Source of the DNA: Chloroflexota bacterium
Lineage (GTDB): Bacteria; Chloroflexota; Dehalococcoidia; GIF9; UBA5629
Reading direction: 5' to 3'
Assembly (NCBI GenBank): GCA_026389655.1
Contig: JAPLHL010000489.1
Span: forward strand, 1 to 11,534
DNA: 11,534 nucleotides
The notes under the pieces were generated by a model. It searched no databases, was not told the DNA's origin, and saw nothing but the letters and a program-made list of their open reading frames with translations. Below, in pieces: positions 7,411-11,534 of this stretch. The position numbers were made by a program, and so were the translations under genes. Position 1 is the first letter of the stretch, and the number at the start of each line of letters is the position of its first letter.

Positions 7411-8490
7411 ATGAATAACGGTTTGTTTGAAGATCTCTTTGTTTTGGAAATGGCCAATAACCATTGGGGAAAAGTTGAACGGGGAATTCGAATCATCGAA
7501 GAGCATGCTCGCATTATCCGGTTCAATAATGTACGCGCAGCGATAAAACTGCAGTTCAGAGATGTCGATACATTTATCCATAAAGATTTCCGAGATCGTC
7601 AAGATATCCGCTATGTCAAGAAAACCCTAGCTACACAGATGTCCGCAGGAGATTTGGCCGTACTCGTCAATACTATCCGAAAAAATGGCTGTATACCGAT
7701 GGCCACCCCCTTTGACGAAAAGTCAGTCGATTTGTGTGTGGATTTGGGCATCCAGATCATGAAAATCAGCAGTTCAGATACCAATGACTGGTTTCTAATC
7801 GAAAAAATGGCCAAAACCAGAAAACCGATGATCGTATCAACTGGTGGTTCTCCCCACAAAGATTTGGCCGATTTGGTCCTATTCTTTGAAAACCGCAACA
7901 TTCCCTTAGCAATCAATCATTGTGTAGCGATCTATCCCTCTGAAGATTCTGAGTTGGAGCTAAACCAGATTGATTTCTTGCGCAACCGCTATCCAAATCA
8001 CGTGATAGGTCTATCAACCCATGAATATCATGATTGGACTACTTCGCTAACAATTGGATATGCAAAAGGTGCTCGAACATTCGAACGTCACATTGATATT
8101 GAGGCTGATAACATTCCCGTTTCTCCCTACTGTTCACTGCCGCACCAGATTGACCAATGGTTCAAGGCTTATAGAAAAGTCAGGGAAATGTGCGGAGGCT
8201 CAGGGGCTCAGCAACGAATTGCGCCCAAGAAAGAAATCGACTATCTCCACACATTGGTCCGAGGCGTTTATGCCAGCCGGGATATGCCTGAGGGGCATGC
8301 ACTAACAGATGATGATGTTTATCTGGCAATTGCCCTCCAGAAAGGTCAAATATCCTGTAGGGAATTCATGCGAGGGGAAGTGTTGCTGAAACCGTGTGCA
8401 AAAGACCAACCGATCTTGATTGACATGATTGACAGCCCTTATGCACATAATGATGAATTGAAGCAACTCATTTACAACCGAGGAATTTAG
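7411..8490 (+). CDS. NeuB-like sialic acid/sugar acid synthase family protein
   Basis: The 359-residue protein has an N-terminal TIM barrel and a C-terminal SAF (antifreeze-like) domain, the normal NeuB architecture. The barrel shows EMANNHWG (13-20), IKLQF (45-49), TPFDEKSVDL (99-108), KISSSD (118-123) and VSTGG (142-146). Metal-binding histidines are recognisable in STHEY (His204) and ERHIDI (His227), matching the two manganese ligands of meningococcal NeuB. The SAF domain starts near 283 (VRGVYASRDMPEG). NeuB enzymes condense phosphoenolpyruvate with a sugar aldehyde to form nonulosonic acids. Here the RPG motif in the SAF domain, whose arginine contacts the N-acetyl group of ManNAc in NeuB, is replaced by hydrophobic residues near 307-309. 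The substrate may therefore lack that group (inference). AGGAGA at 7397-7402 precedes the ATG by 8 nt. The gene has its own strong promoter. Confidence 0.85.
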   Translation: MNNGLFEDLFVLEMANNHWGKVERGIRIIEEHARIIRFNNVRAAIKLQFRDVDTFIHKDFRDRQDIRYVKKTLATQMSAGDLAVLVNTIRKNGCIPMATPFDEKSVDLCVDLGIQIMKISSSDTNDWFLIEKMAKTRKPMIVSTGGSPHKDLADLVLFFENRNIPLAINHCVAIYPSEDSELELNQIDFLRNRYPNHVIGLSTHEYHDWTTSLTIGYAKGARTFERHIDIEADNIPVSPYCSLPHQIDQWFKAYRKVREMCGGSGAQQRIAPKKEIDYLHTLVRGVYASRDMPEGHALTDDDVYLAIALQKGQISCREFMRGEVLLKPCAKDQPILIDMIDSPYAHNDELKQLIYNRGI

Positions 8491-8623
8491 ATTACAGTAA
8501 TCCTTGCAGCACGTTTTATACGGCTGATCGTTGATGACGAAATACTCAGGGGGCCTTCCTGGGAAGCTTCCGTTTCACGTTGACTGAACATGGTGATTGT
8601 TTTCAGATCGTTGGAGGTAAAGC
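8491..8623 (+). other. 133-bp gap with possible nucleotidyltransferase N-terminus remnant
   Basis: Directly after the NeuB-like stop, and in the same frame, GAGGA (8480-8484) is followed after 6 nt by ATT 8491. Thirty codons starting TVILAAR then run to TGA 8581. ILAAR is how many sugar nucleotidyltransferases begin, and another frame at about 8549-8584 reads GGLPGKLPFHVD, recalling the RLPGK motif of the same proteins. Both motifs are short and in different frames, so this may be chance. A cytidylyltransferase after neuB would be normal. The gap also holds a perfect 10-bp palindrome, GGAAGCTTCC, at 8562-8571. I see no terminator with a T-run. Confidence 0.25.
8613..8618 (+). promoter_or_regulatory. 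Ribosome binding site that points to an ATC start for the GT2 gene
   Basis: GGAGGT is a near-perfect Shine-Dalgarno ending 5 nt before ATC 8624. No ATG, GTG or TTG occurs in frame until ATG 8705, which is too far and would delete a conserved motif. Confidence 0.6.
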
Positions 8624-9568
8624 ATCAAACTTATTAGTATTGTTACGGCCTGCTATAACGAAGAGGAAAACGTTGAGGACCTGCATGCTCAGATCGTTCA
8701 GGTCATGTCAGAATTACCGCAATACAGATTCGAGCATATCTATATCGATAACGCATCAACTGACAGGACCGTCCCCATCCTACGCCGCTTGGCGGCGGCG
8801 GACAGGCGCGTGAAGGTAATCCTTAATGCCCGAAACTTCGGGCATATCCGGTCTCCTTATCATGCCCTTCTGCAAGCAACTGGCGATGCAGTAATTTCCA
8901 TAGCTGCGGATTTACAGGACCCACCAAGCCTGATAAAGGAATTCACCAGGAAATGGGAAGAGGGCTTCAAGGTGGTCATGGGGGTAAAGGCCCACAGCCA
9001 GGAAACCTGGCTCTTTTTTATGCTGCGTAAGCTTTATTACCGGGTACTGGGCAGGCTCTCGGAGGTCCGCCTGGTTGAGAACTTCACGGGGTGCGGTTTA
9101 TATGACCAGCAGGTGGTAGAAATACTGCGCAAGATCGACGATCCCTATCCCTATTTCCGCGGCCTGATCGCAGATATCGGCTTTGAAGCCGCTAAGATAG
9201 AGTTTGTACAGCCGGCACGTAAGCGGGGCATCACCAAGAATAACCTTTATACCCTTTACGATATGGCCATGGTGGGTTTCACTAACAATACTAAAATGCC
9301 GCTGAGGTTGGCGACGATGGTTGGGTTTCTCACGGCTGCGATCAGCTTTTTAATTGGGTTATTCTATTTTGTATACAAACTGATCTACTGGCAAAGCTTT
9401 ACGGTTGGTTTAGCGCCACTGGTGGTTGGGCTCTTCTTCTTCGGGGGAATCCAGCTGTTTTTCCTCGGAATCGTTGCGGAATACGTCGGGGCCATTTACA
9501 CACAGGTTCAGCATCGTCCGTTGGTAATTGAGAAGGAGCGGATCAATTTCGGTTCGGAAGATCATTGA
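8624..9568 (+). CDS. GT2 glycosyltransferase, GtrB/DPM1-like (polyprenyl-phosphate sugar transferase)
   Basis: Read from ATC 8624 the protein is 314 residues, the usual GtrB length, and begins MKLISIVTACYNEEENV, a textbook family-2 N-terminus. Further landmarks are DNASTD (42-47), ADLQDPP (95-101, metal/nucleotide aspartates), and RKRG near the end of the catalytic domain. Two hydrophobic helices follow at about 229-252 and 263-285. The fold transfers a sugar from UDP- or GDP-sugar to undecaprenyl phosphate on the cytoplasmic side of the membrane. The next gene is its usual flippase partner, GtrA. A start at ATG 8705 would lose 27 residues including the conserved first strand and CYNEEEN, so it is rejected. 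Either ATC serves as start or the original ATG has been lost by one base change, in which case the gene may be poorly expressed or silent. Confidence 0.83.
   Translation: MKLISIVTACYNEEENVEDLHAQIVQVMSELPQYRFEHIYIDNASTDRTVPILRRLAAADRRVKVILNARNFGHIRSPYHALLQATGDAVISIAADLQDPPSLIKEFTRKWEEGFKVVMGVKAHSQETWLFFMLRKLYYRVLGRLSEVRLVENFTGCGLYDQQVVEILRKIDDPYPYFRGLIADIGFEAAKIEFVQPARKRGITKNNLYTLYDMAMVGFTNNTKMPLRLATMVGFLTAAISFLIGLFYFVYKLIYWQSFTVGLAPLVVGLFFFGGIQLFFLGIVAEYVGAIYTQVQHRPLVIEKERINFGSEDH
9533..9538 (+). promoter_or_regulatory. Ribosome binding site that points to an ATT start for the GtrA gene
   Basis: AAGGAG lies inside the end of the GT2 gene and ends 7 nt before ATT 9546. The TTG at 9528 lies upstream of the site and has no site of its own. 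Confidence 0.5.
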
Positions 9569-9998
9569 CCTTATTCGCAGACTCTGGTCAATTCAGATTC
9601 TTCGTTTCCTGGTGGTGGGAGGAGTCAATACTGCCTTTGGATACACGGTGTTTGCCGTGCTTATTCTCTTGAACCACCACTATAAGATATGTTCACCCGA
9701 AGTGGAACTGGTATTAGCTACCTTGCTCGGCCAGATTTGTGGCATCCTGTTCAATTTCAAAACAACGGGAACTATTGTGTTTAGAAACAAAAACAACCGG
9801 TTGATTTTCCGGTTTTTCGGAGTTTATCTATTTACATACCTGTTGAATTACGGCCTTCTAAGAGTATTCGATTCGTATGATGTCAGCAGGTTAGTTGCCG
9901 GAGCAATCATAATCCTACCTATAGCTTTTATTTCGTTCTTACTGAGCAGACGATTTGTCTTTAATACCTCAGACAAGAACACAAAACGAGTAGCTTAG
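9546..9998 (+). CDS. GtrA-family membrane protein (lipid-linked sugar flippase)
   Basis: The protein is about 150 residues with four hydrophobic helices and the GtrA signature LRFLVVGGVNTAFGY in the first helix. The second carries GQICGILFNF and the fourth ends in LLSRRFVF, where GtrA proteins typically have a basic, aromatic end. GtrA proteins are thought to move undecaprenyl-phosphate-linked sugars across the membrane for glycan decoration, and they are commonly paired with GtrB, as here. The reading frame overlaps the GT2 stop (9566-9568), so translation is probably coupled. Start: ATT 9546 gives MSVRKIIDLIRRL, a normal amphipathic N-terminus, at ideal distance from AAGGAG. TTG 9528 is the canonical alternative and adds six residues. 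No third gtr-type transferase is visible; the membrane protein at the left end could act last. Confidence 0.85.
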   Translation: MSVRKIIDLIRRLWSIQILRFLVVGGVNTAFGYTVFAVLILLNHHYKICSPEVELVLATLLGQICGILFNFKTTGTIVFRNKNNRLIFRFFGVYLFTYLLNYGLLRVFDSYDVSRLVAGAIIILPIAFISFLLSRRFVFNTSDKNTKRVA

Positions 9999-10019
9999 CA
10001 CGTAGTATCGGAGACTAAT

Positions 10020-11018
10020 CTATTCATTCGAAAGAAAATCCCTGTACCAGGAGATTGTACGGCTCAGTCCCTCATCCAGTGTAACCAGGGGCTCCCAGTT
10101 CAGCATCTTCCGCGCTTTAGACGAACTCAAATATTGCTGCCTGATCTCATTGTCTGCTTCGTTTAGAATCACAGGCTTAAGATTGGAGTCCATCAATTTG
10201 ATAATACGTTCCACAATTTCAAGCACTGATACCGGGGTTTCATTGGAAAAATTGAATGCTTCCCCGGGCAGTTCCGGATTATTTGCCAGTTGCTCTGCCA
10301 GCAGAATGTACGCAGCCGCCCCATCCTCTATGTAGAAATAATCCCGCACATACTGGCCGTCAGACCGAATAATGGGCTGCTTGCCACGCAGTATTGACCT
10401 AATTGTCCCGGGTACTATCCTGTTCCAGTTTAAATCGCCCCCTCCGTAGAAGTTACCGCAACGTGTAATGCCAACCGGCAGTTTATAAGTGGCAAAATAG
10501 CTCTGGGCAATTAAATCAGCGCAGGATTTGCTCACGTCGTAAGGGTGCCTGCCCTGCAAAGGCGTATTCTCATCATATGGCAGTTTATCTTGGTCTCCGT
10601 ATGCCTTGTCTGATGAGGCAACTACAATGGTACTGACCTTGCTGCTGCGCCTGCATGCCTCAAGCAACGACCATGTGCCACCGATATTTGTCTGGAAAGT
10701 TGATATTGGATTGCGATTGGCAATCCCAACTATGGTTTGAGCGGCCACGTGGAAAACCGCCTCAATTTCATACTCACCTAATAATCTTTCCAAGAGTGCT
10801 GAATCGCAAATATCCCCCCGTACTACCTTTACCTGCTCGACAAGATTTGACCGGACCAATTCGCTCTTAGGCACCCAGTCGCGAACCAGGCACACAATAT
10901 CAGCGCCTGAATCAAGCAAGTGCTTGATGAGCCAGCCACCCAGCAAACCGGTACCCCCAGTGACAAGAGTCGGCCGGTCCTGCCAGAATGACGTGTTCCG
11001 TACTACTTTCTTATCCAA
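10020..11018 (-). CDS. rfbG: NAD-dependent sugar nucleotide dehydratase, CDP-glucose 4,6-dehydratase-like
   Basis: The 332-residue extended SDR has the NAD-binding TGGTGLLG near its N-terminus. Its dehydratase-type active site SSDK (about 136-138) and YDVSK (Tyr160, Lys164) replace the plain epimerase pattern. [16 protein letters not shown] and RDYFYIED follow in the substrate domain. The overlapping upstream gene is a glucose-1-phosphate cytidylyltransferase, so the natural substrate is CDP-glucose, giving CDP-4-keto-6-deoxyglucose, the entry to 3,6-dideoxyhexoses and related sugars. The substrate domain resembles generic epimerase/dehydratases as well, so specificity is less certain than the fold. 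Start: TTG 11018 sits 8 nt after AAGGGG (11032-11027, within the cytidylyltransferase gene). GTG 11039 would add seven residues but has no ribosome site. The gene converges on gtrA with about 21 bp between stops and no obvious terminator. Confidence 0.82.
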   Translation of the reverse strand: MDKKVVRNTSFWQDRPTLVTGGTGLLGGWLIKHLLDSGADIVCLVRDWVPKSELVRSNLVEQVKVVRGDICDSALLERLLGEYEIEAVFHVAAQTIVGIANRNPISTFQTNIGGTWSLLEACRRSSKVSTIVVASSDKAYGDQDKLPYDENTPLQGRHPYDVSKSCADLIAQSYFATYKLPVGITRCGNFYGGGDLNWNRIVPGTIRSILRGKQPIIRSDGQYVRDYFYIEDGAAAYILLAEQLANNPELPGEAFNFSNETPVSVLEIVERIIKLMDSNLKPVILNEADNEIRQQYLSSSKARKMLNWEPLVTLDEGLSRTISWYRDFLSNE

Positions 11019-11534
11019 GGCGTCTGCCCCTTGTCCCACAAGTCATTAAGATAACTGTAGTCGCGGTAAGTATCAATGGAGAAGAAGAAGCCATCATGCT
11101 TGTATGCCATCAATTCCCCTTCCCGGGCTAGGCGCTGGAGTGTGCCAAACTCCATGAAACAATCATCCCCTTCCAAGTAGTCAAAGAATTTGCGGTTGAA
11201 CACGAAGAAGCCGGCACTCATCCAGTCATTCATCACGGGTTTCTCCGCGAAATTCAACACGCTTCCTTCATCACCTATTTCGAGGACACCATAACGCGAA
11301 GTCGGGTGAACCGCTGTCACTGTCGCCAAACGACCGTGGCTGTAATGGAATTTCAGTAGCGCATTGATGTCTATATCGGCAACACCGTCACCATACGTTA
11401 GCATGAATGCATCTTCCTTCACGTATTTCTGCACCCTCTTCACGCGCCCGCCTGTCATCGTTTCCAGGCCCGTGTCGGCTAAGGTAACCTGATAATCCTG
11501 TTCTTCGTGTGAACTGTTGTAGTCAATGGCGTGC
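11003..11534 (-). CDS. rfbF: Glucose-1-phosphate cytidylyltransferase (5' partial)
   Basis: The frame is open to the window edge, so about 176 C-terminal residues of an expected 255 or so are visible; the ATG at 11458 is internal. Family landmarks are [18 protein letters not shown] at the start of the visible part and [12 protein letters not shown] (nucleotide/metal site). [27 protein letters not shown] and the C-terminal [16 protein letters not shown] then LNDLW follow. The enzyme makes CDP-glucose from CTP and glucose 1-phosphate in the cytoplasm. The nucleotide-binding GGxGTR loop is expected in the missing N-terminus. Its 3' end overlaps the dehydratase gene and carries that gene's ribosome site, so the pair is translationally coupled. 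The third enzyme of the usual set, CDP-4-keto-6-deoxyglucose 3-dehydratase (RfbH), is not in the window. The SIDTYRD segment differs slightly from the commoner MDTLRD. Confidence 0.87.
   Translation of the reverse strand, partial: HAIDYNSSHEEQDYQVTLADTGLETMTGGRVKRVQKYVKEDAFMLTYGDGVADIDINALLKFHYSHGRLATVTAVHPTSRYGVLEIGDEGSVLNFAEKPVMNDWMSAGFFVFNRKFFDYLEGDDCFMEFGTLQRLAREGELMAYKHDGFFFSIDTYRDYSYLNDLWDKGQTPWIRK

Noticed and set aside
8555..8572. Terminator at the GGAAGCTTCC palindrome
   Set aside because: A loop-free palindrome with no following T-run does not form a convincing intrinsic terminator.
8580..8813. Short open frame overlapping the start of the GT2 gene
   Set aside because: It is out of frame with the strong GT2 motifs and encodes no recognisable domain.
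1..11534. Mobile elements, tRNA or rRNA genes, CRISPR arrays
   Set aside because: I found no transposase, integrase, terminal repeats, spaced repeat array or cloverleaf-like sequence on either strand.

Overview
The window is part of a bacterial cell-surface polysaccharide or glycoconjugate gene cluster. Nearly every gene makes, activates or transfers an unusual sugar. Strong AAGGAG/GGAGG-type ribosome sites and tight gene packing are clearly bacterial. The mixture of Firmicutes-like signals and modest G+C does not fix a genus, and I do not claim one. Base composition looks patchy by eye: the membrane protein at the left is AT-rich and the TPP-dependent enzyme gene visibly GC-richer. That is usual in O-antigen or capsule loci assembled by transfer.

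Layout. (1) Positions 2-1423 (+): the 3' part of a polytopic membrane protein resembling a GT-C glycosyltransferase; its 5' end lies outside the window. (2) Positions 1531-7150 (+): a run of an acetolactate-synthase-like TPP enzyme, a classical short-chain dehydrogenase, an AroB-like sugar phosphate cyclase, a sedoheptulokinase-like FGGY kinase that is frameshifted with an apparent internal deletion, and a HAD phosphatase. (3) Positions 7151-7410: a 260-bp regulatory gap with two sigma70-type promoters, a direct repeat and a palindrome on the stronger -10. (4) Positions 7411-9998 (+): a NeuB-like synthase, a 133-bp gap that may hold a nucleotidyltransferase remnant, a GtrB/DPM1-like glycosyltransferase and a GtrA-like flippase partner. 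(5) Positions 10020-11534 (-): convergent genes for a CDP-glucose 4,6-dehydratase-like enzyme and the 3' part of a glucose-1-phosphate cytidylyltransferase.

How the genes may work together (inference). The kinase would make a ketoheptose phosphate, the AroB-like enzyme would cyclise it to a C7 cyclitol, the SDR would reduce it, the HAD enzyme would remove phosphate, and the NeuB-like enzyme would condense an aldehyde sugar with phosphoenolpyruvate. The opposing pair would supply CDP-4-keto-6-deoxyglucose, a classic precursor for a YerE-type TPP enzyme that adds a two-carbon branch. GtrB and GtrA would load a sugar on undecaprenyl phosphate and flip it.

Two features stand out. First, kinase, cyclase, SDR, phosphatase and NeuB-like synthase together suggest an uncharacterised cyclitol or heptulose-derived surface sugar. 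Second, the HAD, GtrB and GtrA genes all have a good Shine-Dalgarno followed, at normal distance, by ATT or ATC exactly where ATG is expected. Together with the broken kinase this means unusual isoleucine-codon starts, a decaying locus, or sequence errors.
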